NCBI RefSeq assembly: GCF_018271995.1
Contig: NZ_JAGUCO010000018.1
Coordinates: 1-64,000 of the forward strand
Origin: Carboxylicivirga linearis
GTDB lineage: Bacteria > Bacteroidota > Bacteroidia > Bacteroidales > Marinilabiliaceae
Length of the DNA: 64,000 nt
Direction of reading: 5' to 3'
Part shown: piece by piece, positions 27,212 to 36,440 of the stretch
Position numbering within the stretch: the first letter of the stretch is position 1
How the letters are laid out: each line of letters opens with the position of its first letter
The notes under the pieces: generated by a model
Seen by the model: the letters and a program-made list of their open reading frames with translations, nothing else
Told to the model about the DNA's origin: nothing
Databases searched by the model: none
Translations under genes and position numbers: made by a program

Positions 27212-30073
27212 TCATCTATTACAAAGCACCTTATAAGTGCAGTACCTACATTTATCAGTATCTTCAGCTCCTTTAAATGGTACTTCTTCATTGTATATTT
27301 CTTCGAGTAAGTTTTCGAGGTTTGCTTTAAATTGGTCTTTCACTGATTGTAACAGAATTGGATTTTTCTTACTTCTTCCCTCCTTCAAATATAATTTCGT
27401 ATCGTAAGTTGACTTAAATACATCGCGCACCCAAATTACCGATGGTTGTTTGGGAACCAAGGAATCCTCTGTCTCATCCAGTATCAAAGAGTACAACAAT
27501 GTTTGAAAGATGGCTTTATTTTTTTTGTGTTTGTCGGTATCAAACAGTTCGGTAATAGAGTATGTTTCTGCAACTCCTGATCCTGTCTTATAATCCATAA
27601 TATTCCAAATACCATCTTTTTCTTCCAAACGATCGATAATACCCCCCAGCCTTAGATTCAATCCCTCTGTAGTAGTGTAATTCCATTGTACCTTTTTTTC
27701 CAAATCGAGGATGGTAAACGGAGCCTTTTTCTTTTCGAGTTTTAAGAATTGAATTAGATATCGCTTTATCACCTCAAACACCATAACATTACGACCTTGT
27801 ATCTCGGCAAACGATTGCCGTCCCTGATCATAATCCATCATCAAAAACTTTTTAAAGCCATCTTTAATCAGCTGATCTATAATTATTGTGTTTTTCAACC
27901 AATAATCAACATCCTCAGCTGTCACTTCCTTCCCTATTTTATCTTGATACAATTGCTCCACAGCATCATGAAAAATCAATCCAAAAATACGGGCATCAGC
28001 CTCTTCGGTAATTTCATCAGGCTCTTTAATACCGGCAATTTTCTGATAGAAAAAGCGCATCGGGCACTCGATATACACTGATAGAGCACTTGGTGAAAGC
28101 ATTTTATCGTTTTCTGATTTAAAAACAGACAATCGCTCCATTACCTTTTCGCCTTTACCGGAGCTAACAATGGGTGGATTTAACAACTGTACCTGCCCAG
28201 ATAGAGTGCGTGTACTGATTTTTGCATTAAACTCGTACTTTAACTGATACAAGTACCGACTCATTTCGTTAGATTTCATTCCTTGCGCACCGGTTGAATA
28301 CAAAACCTCAACTTTTTTAGCTCTATGTATTAATCGGAAGAAATAGTATGAGAAGATAGTATCCTGAAATTCTATGGTTGGCAGATCAAATCCAGACCGA
28401 AGTGTGGCAGGAATAAAAGTATTGGGTGCTGATGTTCGTGGAAATACACCTTCGTTTAAATCCAATATTATTAGCTTATCAAAATCAAGAGCACGGGTTT
28501 CTAGAATACCCATTACTTGCAAACCGGCTAAGGGTTCCCCCCGAAATGGCACCGTTTGAAATTCAGCCAGTTTTTTGAATAACCGAACCCAAGTTTTGGT
28601 ATCAATATCAGCCTGGGCATTTTGCTCTAATAAATCCTGCAAACGAACGATACATTTCTGTAAAGCAAAAATAAATTCCTTTTCAAGTATTTTATTTTCA
28701 TCGGGTTGAAGCAGTTCATAAACCTTACCCAAAATTTCAATTAAATAGGTCGATAACTGAGAACCGGTATCAACCTTTGTAAAAATACTTGCAAACAAAT
28801 CATTGATATGTAATTCGCTGGCTTTTACAAAAATGGCATTTTTCTTAACCAGTTGTTTATGCAGTTTTCGGGTATCTTCAACCGCTAACATTGTAATATA
28901 CTGTTGTTGCAACAACGGTAATACATGACGATGATACATCCAAACATCACTTCCGCTACTTTTACGGATTTGCTGCTGCATATTCAATAATAAATCAATC
29001 AAACCAAATGCAGGCGTATGATTCAAAGGATAACCCATAGTAACATTTACCTTATCAACCTTAGGAGGAATACCATGTAACACCGGCATCAATAAGGTTT
29101 CATCAGCCAATACCACGGCCGATTTCATATCTCTCACATATTCGTCTTCCAAAAATTGGTGAACTGATTTTAATTGTTCGGTTGGGTTGGCAACGGCTGT
29201 TATGGTTATTTCTGGCCCTTCCTGAATTAAGGGCATCTTAAAATCTTTTGGTGAAGGAAAATGCAATAAATTTTCTTCGATAAAGAACCCGGGTCCACGA
29301 CGTTTGTAATTCACTTCCTCACCTTTCTCCATCATCCAGGGCGAGTAATCCCAAAAGAAATCAGCCATTTTCTTCTTTTGCAGATGCTTCATCAACTTAT
29401 TTTCTGCAGGGGTTAAGGCGTTCAAACCAACAAAAACCACTTTTTCCCATTGAATATCAACCTCATCACCAATAATCAGTTTTTCAGCAATAATACGATA
29501 AACCATTCCTTCATAAGCCAAATCATCCTTCTGTAACTCTTCGCGATATGCCTTATAAACTCTGGGAATTTGTTTCCATGCTTCCAAAAAATATTCCTGA
29601 TGTTCTGATCTTTTTTTCTGTTCGAATGCACTCCAGAATGATTGTATGGCTTCCAATTGTCTCTCTGTCAAATGAGAGTAATCATCATCCAGTTCTTTTA
29701 ATGATACCAGGTTTGAGAATAGCTGTTCAACCGAAACCAGGTATTTATCTATATCATCAAAGTCATTCAGCAGCATCTCTCCCCAGGGCAAGAACTCTTC
29801 AAAGCTGATCTCTTTACCGGTTACCTGCGCATAAATACGATGTAGAGTAAATAATAAGGTTATGTTATCGGCCACTATTGAAGATGACAAAGAAGCAAAC
29901 AGATCGTTAACCGTAATAATCTTTGGCGACCAGGCAGGTTCCTTAATTAACTGTCTGAGGTGGTTTGTGAAAAAAATACCAGCCCTTTGACTCGGAAACA
30001 CGAAACAATATTTCGACAAGTCTGTTTTTTGATAATAATACGAGGCAATGGCGTTAAGGAATCCTGATGTCAT
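27212..30073 (-). CDS. AddB-like PD-(D/E)XK nuclease/helicase-fold protein
   Basis: A 953-residue protein. The N-terminal region (VFPSQRAGIFF) has an AddB-like inactive helicase fold without a P-loop. The C-terminal nuclease has IIDR (D814) and MDYKTG (D827, K829). Four cysteines, C670 and C942/C945/C951 (CRYCTYKVLC), match the iron-sulfur staple of AddB nucleases. Known role of the family: with AddA it resects double-strand breaks for recombination. No AddA/UvrD-like gene is adjacent; it is monocistronic. Confidence 0.88.
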   Translation of the reverse strand: MTSGFLNAIASYYYQKTDLSKYCFVFPSQRAGIFFTNHLRQLIKEPAWSPKIITVNDLFASLSSSIVADNITLLFTLHRIYAQVTGKEISFEEFLPWGEMLLNDFDDIDKYLVSVEQLFSNLVSLKELDDDYSHLTERQLEAIQSFWSAFEQKKRSEHQEYFLEAWKQIPRVYKAYREELQKDDLAYEGMVYRIIAEKLIIGDEVDIQWEKVVFVGLNALTPAENKLMKHLQKKKMADFFWDYSPWMMEKGEEVNYKRRGPGFFIEENLLHFPSPKDFKMPLIQEGPEITITAVANPTEQLKSVHQFLEDEYVRDMKSAVVLADETLLMPVLHGIPPKVDKVNVTMGYPLNHTPAFGLIDLLLNMQQQIRKSSGSDVWMYHRHVLPLLQQQYITMLAVEDTRKLHKQLVKKNAIFVKASELHINDLFASIFTKVDTGSQLSTYLIEILGKVYELLQPDENKILEKEFIFALQKCIVRLQDLLEQNAQADIDTKTWVRLFKKLAEFQTVPFRGEPLAGLQVMGILETRALDFDKLIILDLNEGVFPRTSAPNTFIPATLRSGFDLPTIEFQDTIFSYYFFRLIHRAKKVEVLYSTGAQGMKSNEMSRYLYQLKYEFNAKISTRTLSGQVQLLNPPIVSSGKGEKVMERLSVFKSENDKMLSPSALSVYIECPMRFFYQKIAGIKEPDEITEEADARIFGLIFHDAVEQLYQDKIGKEVTAEDVDYWLKNTIIIDQLIKDGFKKFLMMDYDQGRQSFAEIQGRNVMVFEVIKRYLIQFLKLEKKKAPFTILDLEKKVQWNYTTTEGLNLRLGGIIDRLEEKDGIWNIMDYKTGSGVAETYSITELFDTDKHKKNKAIFQTLLYSLILDETEDSLVPKQPSVIWVRDVFKSTYDTKLYLKEGRSKKNPILLQSVKDQFKANLENLLEEIYNEEVPFKGAEDTDKCRYCTYKVLCNR

Positions 30074-30157
30074 AAGTATATTTGATTTTCGAGGTTGAAA
30101 TTAAACATTTGTACTTAAAATAAGACATAACTGACAGATGTTAGTATACTATTTGCT

Positions 30158-30165
30158 TAACTTTG
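30158..30165 (+). promoter_or_regulatory. sucA promoter -7 element
   Basis: TAACTTTG followed by CTGCC, a full TAnnTTTG match, 65 bases before the sucA ATG. Confidence 0.5.
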
Positions 30166-30230
30166 CTGCCCCGAAAGCAGAACCTATTGTTCTGTACTAA
30201 CATTTATAATCAATAGGAAACTAAATTCTT

Positions 30231-33053
30231 ATGGATAAATTCTCATTCGTTGGCAACAGTAACATAGAAGCCATCGATCAATTATACCAACAGTATAAAA
30301 ACGATCCTGAGTCGGTAGACGAAAGTTACCAACGATTTTTTCAGGGATTTGACTTTGCAGTTGAAAACTACGCACAACCCAATGGTTCCGGACTGGTTGA
30401 TAAAGAATTTCTGGTATTAGACCTGATTCATGCTTACCGTCAAAGAGGACACCTTTTTACCAAAACAAATCCTGTTCGATCGCGTCGAAAATACTATCCG
30501 ACCCTGGACCTGGAGAACTTTAAGTTATCAGAAAAAGATTTGGATACTACTTTTCATGCCGGTAACGAAATTGGTATTGGCAAAGCTCCACTTCGCAAAA
30601 TAATTGAACATTTACAGCAAACCTATTGTCAATCAGTAGCAGTGGAATATCTCTACATTCGACATCCCGAAGTTGTTAGTTGGCTAAAAGGTAAGATGGA
30701 AATGGAGCTAAACACTCCTAAATTCAGCGCAGAAAAAAAGCGTAAGATATTTCACCAGTTAAATATGGCTGCAGGTTTCGAAAGCTTTATTCACAAAAAA
30801 TTTGTAGGCCAAAAACGCTTTTCTCTCGAAGGATCTGAAGTGCTTATTCCCGGCTTAAATGCTCTTATTAATAAAGGGGCTGAAATGGGAGTTGAGGAAG
30901 TAATGATTGGTATGGCTCATCGGGGGCGTTTAAATGTACTGACCAATATTTTACAAAAGCCATATAAAAATATTTTTAAAGAGTTTAATGGCGATGAATA
31001 CGAGGATGGCATTTCATTGGGAGATGTTAAATATCACCTTGGATACAGCAATGATATAGAAACCGAAACAGGCAAAAAAGTTAGAGTTAACCTGGCTCCT
31101 AACCCATCCCACCTCGAAACGGTGGCTCCAATCATTGAGGGTATTTCACGGTCAAAGATTGATCATAAATACGATAAAAACTACGATAAAGTAATTCCTG
31201 TTGTCATTCATGGCGATGCTGCCATTGCCGGGCAAGGTGTAGCCTACGAAGTAGTTCAGATGGCCCAGTTGGAAGGATATAAAACCGGAGGCACCATTCA
31301 TATTGTTATTAACAACCAGGTAGGTTTCACCACCAATTATCTTGATGCCCGTTCGTCGACTTACTGTACTGATGTGGGTAAAGTAACCCGATCACCGGTT
31401 TTTCATGTAAATGGTGATGATGTGGAGGCACTGGTTTACGCAGTTGAGCTGGCTATTGAATTTCGTCAGAGTTTTAATTCCGATGTTTTTATTGATATTC
31501 TTTCGTATCGAAAATATGGACATAACGAAGGTGATGAACCTAGATTTACCCAGCCAACGCTATATAAAGCGATTGCTAAACATCCAAATCCTCGTGACAT
31601 TTACAATCTGAAACTACAGGAGGAAAATATAGTGTCGAAAGAAGACGCATTGAAAGAAGCCAATAACTTTAATCAACAACTTGAGGATGCCTTATCAGCA
31701 TCAAAAGAAATTGATAAGGTTATTATACAACGTTTCTTACATGATGACTGGACGGAATATGAATATTCAAATGACGCAGATTTTAAACAATCACCTAATA
31801 CTTCAATAGAGAAGGAAAAGGCTCAGTTCTTATTGGATAGAATAAATCATTTACCGGAGGACAAAAAATTCTTCAAGAAGCTAGAGAAGATAGTTAAAGA
31901 CCGTATTTCGATGGTTGATAATGATAAACTTGATTGGGCGCTTGGAGAACAGCTGGCTTATGCCTCTTTGCTAACCGAAGGTCATCCGGTTCGTGTAAGT
32001 GGTCAGGATGCTGAACGTGGTACTTTTGCTCACCGCCATGCTGTAATGACCGTTGAAGATAGTGAAGAACGATACCGTCCTTTACAATTTATTACTGAAG
32101 ACCAGGCGAAATTTGATATTTATAATTCCCTGCTATCTGAATATGGAGTAATGGGGTTTGAGTACGGATACGCCTTAGCAAAACCAAGTGGTTTAACCAT
32201 TTGGGAAGCTCAATTTGGAGACTTCTACAACGTAGCTCAGGTTATTATCGACCAGTACATATCGTCGGCCGAAGAAAAATGGGGCTTGATGAATGGCTTG
32301 GTTTTACTTCTTCCCCATGGCTTTGAAGGACAAGGACCTGAACATTCGAGTGCGCGCGTTGAACGATTCCTTTCCTTATCGGCACAAAACAATATGCAAA
32401 TTATTAACTGTACCACACCAGCCAATCTTTTTCATGTATTACGTCGTCAAGTCAAACGTAATTTCAGGGTTCCATTGGTAGTGTTTACTCCTAAAAGTCT
32501 GTTAAGGTACCCTAAATGTGTTTCTTCCATTGAAGACTTTACTAAAGATGGATTTAAAGAAGTTATTGACGATAACAATGTTGAAGTAGATCAGGTTAAG
32601 AGAGTTGTGTATTGTAATGGTAAGGTTTATTACGATTTACTTGCCCGTAAAGAAGAATTAAATGCTACAGATATAGCTCTTGTTCGAATTGAGCAGCTTC
32701 ACCCTTATCCAAAGGAGCAGGTAGAAGCTATCAATAAGAGATATAAAAATGCTTTATTGCATCTATGGGTTCAGGAAGAGCCAGAAAACATGGGAGCATG
32801 GTATTACATTCAAAACAAAATGAAGGATGTTGAATTAGTTCCTGTTGCAAGACTGGCAAGTGGAAGTCCGGCTACAGGGTTAAATGGTCTTCATGTTGTT
32901 GGACAAACAGAGATAATTAATAAAGTATTCAAAAAATGTCATTGTAAACGCAAACAGAAATACTGTGGATTACAATGTGTTGAAGGAAAAACCAGAACAG
33001 AAATTCTGAAACAACATAAATATTTTGAAGAACCACCGAGGTTCTCTATTTAA
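30231..33053 (+). CDS. sucA: 2-oxoglutarate dehydrogenase E1 component
   Basis: A 940-residue thiamine-diphosphate enzyme that decarboxylates 2-oxoglutarate in the TCA cycle. Visible: the N-terminal E2-binding FVGNSNIEAIDQLY region, the IGMAHRGRLNVL motif, the ThDP-binding GDAAIAGQGVAYE and the transketolase-like half with EYGVMGFEYGYALA. The usual family end is near INKVFKK (residue 902). Here a further 38 residues follow, containing C903, C905, C912, C916 (CHCKRKQKYCGLQC), which I do not know from this enzyme. sucB follows after 53 bases. Confidence 0.95.
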   Translation: MDKFSFVGNSNIEAIDQLYQQYKNDPESVDESYQRFFQGFDFAVENYAQPNGSGLVDKEFLVLDLIHAYRQRGHLFTKTNPVRSRRKYYPTLDLENFKLSEKDLDTTFHAGNEIGIGKAPLRKIIEHLQQTYCQSVAVEYLYIRHPEVVSWLKGKMEMELNTPKFSAEKKRKIFHQLNMAAGFESFIHKKFVGQKRFSLEGSEVLIPGLNALINKGAEMGVEEVMIGMAHRGRLNVLTNILQKPYKNIFKEFNGDEYEDGISLGDVKYHLGYSNDIETETGKKVRVNLAPNPSHLETVAPIIEGISRSKIDHKYDKNYDKVIPVVIHGDAAIAGQGVAYEVVQMAQLEGYKTGGTIHIVINNQVGFTTNYLDARSSTYCTDVGKVTRSPVFHVNGDDVEALVYAVELAIEFRQSFNSDVFIDILSYRKYGHNEGDEPRFTQPTLYKAIAKHPNPRDIYNLKLQEENIVSKEDALKEANNFNQQLEDALSASKEIDKVIIQRFLHDDWTEYEYSNDADFKQSPNTSIEKEKAQFLLDRINHLPEDKKFFKKLEKIVKDRISMVDNDKLDWALGEQLAYASLLTEGHPVRVSGQDAERGTFAHRHAVMTVEDSEERYRPLQFITEDQAKFDIYNSLLSEYGVMGFEYGYALAKPSGLTIWEAQFGDFYNVAQVIIDQYISSAEEKWGLMNGLVLLLPHGFEGQGPEHSSARVERFLSLSAQNNMQIINCTTPANLFHVLRRQVKRNFRVPLVVFTPKSLLRYPKCVSSIEDFTKDGFKEVIDDNNVEVDQVKRVVYCNGKVYYDLLARKEELNATDIALVRIEQLHPYPKEQVEAINKRYKNALLHLWVQEEPENMGAWYYIQNKMKDVELVPVARLASGSPATGLNGLHVVGQTEIINKVFKKCHCKRKQKYCGLQCVEGKTRTEILKQHKYFEEPPRFSI

Positions 33054-33106
33054 ACAATCTAAATTACCCTTTTCAGGCCTCTGGTCTGACTCAGAAATGT
33101 TGAAAT

Positions 33107-34375
33107 ATGATAGTTGAAATAAAAGTCCCTACCCCAGGAGAATCCATCTCAGAAGTGGAGCTTGCCAGCTGGCTTGTTTCAGATGGAGATATTGTGGCAA
33201 AAGATCAGGAATTAGCCGAAATTGAATCTGATAAGGCAACGCTTGCATTATTAGCTAGTGAAGCCGGAAAGGTTAAAATTTTGGTTGAAGCCGGAGAAAC
33301 AGTCGCTGTTGATTCGGTTGCCTGCTCAATAGATACCGAGTTTGCAGGCGAAGCACCTTCTGCCCCATCAGGAGATGAACCGGTTAGTGAAGAACAAAAG
33401 GAAGAGACACAGAAAAAAGAACCTGCTAAAGAAAATACGGCTCCAACAAAAACCTCAACTCAGTACGATAAAGCAAAGGTTTCGCCACTAGCAAAAAAAA
33501 TGATGGAAGAGGCCAATCTATCAGTTGATGATGTTATTAACGGACTCAAAAGAATATCGTCCAAGGAGGTTGAATTAGCTAAAAATGCACCAATTGCTGA
33601 TAGTTCAAAAAGTACAAGCTCAGCATTTATTGCTCGTGAAACAAGCCGTGAGATGGAGCGCCAAAAAATGACGAATCTTAGAAAGAAGCTAAGTCAACGT
33701 TTGGTTGCAGTTAAAAACGAAACAGCCATGCTCACTACTTTTAACGAAGTAGATATGTCGGCTGTAATGGCACTGAGAAAAAAGTATCAAAATAAATTTA
33801 TAGATACCCATGGTGTTAAATTAGGCTTTATGTCCTTCTTTATAAAAGCTGCTTCACTGGCTTTAAAACATCACCCTATGGTAAATGCCATGATTGACGG
33901 AGATGAAATAGTGATGCCCGAATACCATGACGTTTCAGTTGCTGTGCAAACGCCTAAAGGATTAATGGTACCGGTTATCAGAAATGTTGAAACACTTCAA
34001 CTTCACAATGTTGAATCAACTCTTAAAAATCTGGCTGAAAAAGCACGTAAAGGAAAGATTAGTATTGAAGAAATGAATGGAGGAACATTTACGGTTACCA
34101 ATGGTGGTGTTTTTGGATCGATGCTTAGTACTCCAATCATCAATCCTCCACAATCAGCCATCATGGGGATGCATAACATTGTTGAGCGTCCGGTGGCTGT
34201 GAATGGTAAGGTAGAAATACGACCTATTATGTATTTGGCTCTCTCCTATGATCACAGAATTATTGATGGGAAAGATTCGGTTGGATTTTTGGTGAAAGTA
34301 AAAGAAATGCTGGAAGATCCTGCTAAGTTATTGCAAGGTGGTTATAATCCAGAAGAACAGGTACTGGGATTTTAA
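33107..34375 (+). CDS. sucB: Dihydrolipoyllysine-residue succinyltransferase (E2)
   Basis: A 422-residue E2 core of the 2-oxoglutarate dehydrogenase complex. Residues 1-77 form a lipoyl domain with the lipoylated lysine K43 in ESDKATL; an acidic/Pro-Ala linker and an E3-binding domain (about 123-158, [14 protein letters not shown]) follow. The catalytic domain ends with SYDHRIIDG (H383, D387). It is the second gene of the sucAB unit, with lipoamide dehydrogenase encoded elsewhere. Confidence 0.95.
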   Translation: MIVEIKVPTPGESISEVELASWLVSDGDIVAKDQELAEIESDKATLALLASEAGKVKILVEAGETVAVDSVACSIDTEFAGEAPSAPSGDEPVSEEQKEETQKKEPAKENTAPTKTSTQYDKAKVSPLAKKMMEEANLSVDDVINGLKRISSKEVELAKNAPIADSSKSTSSAFIARETSREMERQKMTNLRKKLSQRLVAVKNETAMLTTFNEVDMSAVMALRKKYQNKFIDTHGVKLGFMSFFIKAASLALKHHPMVNAMIDGDEIVMPEYHDVSVAVQTPKGLMVPVIRNVETLQLHNVESTLKNLAEKARKGKISIEEMNGGTFTVTNGGVFGSMLSTPIINPPQSAIMGMHNIVERPVAVNGKVEIRPIMYLALSYDHRIIDGKDSVGFLVKVKEMLEDPAKLLQGGYNPEEQVLGF

Positions 34376-34390
34376 AGACATCATAAAACC

Positions 34391-34426
34391 AAAAAAACGG
34401 GATTTCAAATAGAAATCCCGTTTTTT
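34391..34426. terminator. Bidirectional terminator after sucB
   Basis: A 13-bp stem (34394-34406 with 34412-34424) with A-run and T-run; it separates sucB from the convergent DUF4293 gene. Confidence 0.9.
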
Positions 34427-34441
34427 ATCTCTTACAATTCC

Positions 34442-34891
34442 TTATCGTATTCTATCCATTGACTTTATTAAGGCTTCGTCTTTACCAATCGATCTAATTG
34501 CCAGAAAGGTTATAATTAAAGCAACAATTGGAAATACCATTGGTATGTTATATGAAATCTCAGCTGACAGTTCTTTTGCCGCTTGCGATCCCAGGAAATA
34601 AATCATTCCTGTAGTACCTAATAGCAATCCCATATTTAAACCACATAGACGAATTTGAAGCATTCTCTTTTTATATAAAAAGATTGTTACCAACGAAACT
34701 AATGTGGTAACCGTTACCAAAATAGCTAATGGTAAAGTTTGTGTAGTTAATTCTTCACTATTTGCCAATCCCCTATATAAAAGAGTATAAGTAGCATCAT
34801 CATTTGCCAAATCGGCTAATGACACAAAAAACATACTGCCCGTTAATAGTGCACTAATTAGTAGATAAACAGATTGAATACGTTGTATCAT
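34442..34891 (-). CDS. DUF4293 membrane protein
   Basis: A 149-residue inner-membrane protein with four predicted helices (about 7-27, 50-70, 82-101, 113-133) and the family start MIQRIQSVYLL. DUF4293 is confined to Bacteroidota and of unknown function. It is convergent with sucB. A single-gene unit. Confidence 0.85.
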   Translation of the reverse strand: MIQRIQSVYLLISALLTGSMFFVSLADLANDDATYTLLYRGLANSEELTTQTLPLAILVTVTTLVSLVTIFLYKKRMLQIRLCGLNMGLLLGTTGMIYFLGSQAAKELSAEISYNIPMVFPIVALIITFLAIRSIGKDEALIKSMDRIR

Positions 34892-35343
34892 GTGTATTAA
34901 TTTTCTTTTTTGAACATGCGAATTTAATATTTCGGCCCTAATACCACAACAATATTCTTTATCACACCCAAAAAAGGTTTAAATTTCAATAAGACAAGGT
35001 AAATAGCTTAGCTCTTATTTTTCCGGAGCGAAATAATAGGAGCTAAAAACTGTATAAATATACACTATCTTAAATATTAACTTTTTGCCACATAGACATT
35101 ACAATTTCATCAATTTTTAGTAACCTATTCTTACTCTCCAATTCTATCTTTAACATACAAGCAATCCTTACCTGGCTAATCAATTACATCCTTTTCAACA
35201 CAATGCATTACGATCGAATTCGACACAAAACATCGCGCGATAATATAGCTCATAATTAACACTTTAATATTAAATTAATTTTAATATCTAATTTATTTTT
35301 TTATATTTATTACTCAGTATTGTGTTACTTAAAACTTATCAAT
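34892..35343. other. 452-base non-coding region upstream of a small-protein gene
   Basis: This divergent region is unusually long for the window. It holds an inverted repeat at 35008-35046 and a very AT-rich end (35256-35320) with AATATTAAATTAATTTTAATAT palindromic character. I find no reading frame and no convincing TAnnTTTG promoter. Confidence 0.5.
35008..35046. repeat. Inverted repeat, possible structured RNA or operator
   Basis: TTAGCTC-TTATTT (35008-35020) is complementary to AAATAA-TAG-GAGCTAA (35031-35046): 13 pairs with a 3-base bulge and a 10-base loop containing CCGG. No T-run follows on either strand, so it is not an intrinsic terminator. Confidence 0.5.
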
Positions 35344-35613
35344 ATGAGTACAGCAACAATCACATTTAATCAACTCAGGAAGATTAAAGATAGTCTGCCT
35401 GATGGAAGTATTAAGACAATAGCAGAAGAATTACACCTCGACGTAGAGACTGTAAGAAATTACTTTGGCGGTGCCAACTACGATCGAGGTAGAAGTGTAG
35501 GAATCCATTTAGAGCAAGGCCCGGATGGTGGAATTGTGGAATTGGATGATACTACAATATTAGAAATGGCCCGCGATATTTTAAGCCATCAAGGAAGAAT
35601 GGCTGAAAGTTAG
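35344..35613 (+). CDS. Small putative DNA-binding protein
   Basis: An 89-residue protein. Residues about 8-40 (NQLRKIKDSLPDG, then TIAEELHLDVETVRNYFGG) look like a helix-turn-helix, with the second part as recognition helix. The C-terminal half has EQGPDGGIVELDDTTILEMA. I recall like-sized proteins in other Bacteroidota annotated only as DNA-binding. The start is ATG 35344; an in-frame ATG at 35320 adds 8 residues not needed by the fold. It has its own terminator. Confidence 0.7.
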   Translation: MSTATITFNQLRKIKDSLPDGSIKTIAEELHLDVETVRNYFGGANYDRGRSVGIHLEQGPDGGIVELDDTTILEMARDILSHQGRMAES

Positions 35614-35636
35614 TCTGTACGATACTCAATATAAGA

Positions 35637-35661
35637 AAAGCGCCTTAAAGGCGCTTTTTTT
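35637..35661. terminator. Bidirectional terminator; end of the efflux operon
   Basis: AAAGCGCC (35637-35644) pairs with GGCGCTTT (35650-35657) across a 5-base loop and T-run. It ends both the small-protein gene and, on the minus strand, the seven-gene export operon. Confidence 0.85.
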
Positions 35662-35668
35662 CTATCTG

Positions 35669-36397
35669 CTATTTTATAAACTTCTCTCGCTGTTGTAGGT
35701 TAAGTAAGCCCCATAACCCTGCTACGACCGATACTATCAGCCACGTTCGGATATGCTTTGCAACAATATTTGACCAAACAACTTCACTCATATCATTAGG
35801 TAAGTCAAAAGGATTTAAAAACAGATTCCAGGCACTATTACCTAAAAGTTCAACTAAAATCCAGGCTAAGAGACCAATAATTACCACCACTACAGCTGTT
35901 CCATTACCGTTCTTTACCACTGTGCTAAAAAAGAATCCCATCATACCAATAAAACCAACCGGAACCATCAATCGCAAAGTCATCTCCCATTTAGGCACAT
36001 TTATAATCAGAACACTACTTAGTGAAGCCATAATGAATATAAACCAGAACACAATAAAATAAGCAATTACCAAACGTAATAGCCATATTTTGTATCGATA
36101 ATTGGGTATACCAAACAGAATCTCCAGAATCCGGGCATCTTCATCATTTTGTATCCCGTATGATGTAGGAAAGAAAATCAATAAAAAGGCTGGAAACATC
36201 AACTGATAGTAAACCCCTTGAATACTTTCGCTATCGGATGTAAACAAATTGATTAGTGTAACCAGAAAATAAAAGATTAATGAAGCTCCCAGAAAGTAGA
36301 CAAATTTGTTCCCAAATACTACCTTTAGGTTATACCTTATAAAAGTGATGTAGGTTCCGCTTATCCCTTTTTTTAAACTATATTTTAAATTTTCCAT
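35669..36397 (-). CDS. ABC-2-type membrane permease, last gene of the efflux operon
   Basis: A 242-residue inner-membrane protein with six predicted helices (about 34-52, 67-85, 107-130, 140-160, 167-185, 215-233) and no ATPase motif: the size and layout of an ABC-2 permease half (NatB/GldF-like). It lies 43 bases downstream of the RND-ABC fusion gene, whose ATPase domain lacks an obvious own ABC permease; I infer that the two work together. No substrate can be named. Confidence 0.75.
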   Translation of the reverse strand: MENLKYSLKKGISGTYITFIRYNLKVVFGNKFVYFLGASLIFYFLVTLINLFTSDSESIQGVYYQLMFPAFLLIFFPTSYGIQNDEDARILEILFGIPNYRYKIWLLRLVIAYFIVFWFIFIMASLSSVLIINVPKWEMTLRLMVPVGFIGMMGFFFSTVVKNGNGTAVVVVIIGLLAWILVELLGNSAWNLFLNPFDLPNDMSEVVWSNIVAKHIRTWLIVSVVAGLWGLLNLQQREKFIK

Positions 36398-36440
36398 TTA
36401 CTTCGATTTTTCATTTTTAAGAAAACAGATTGATAAACGT

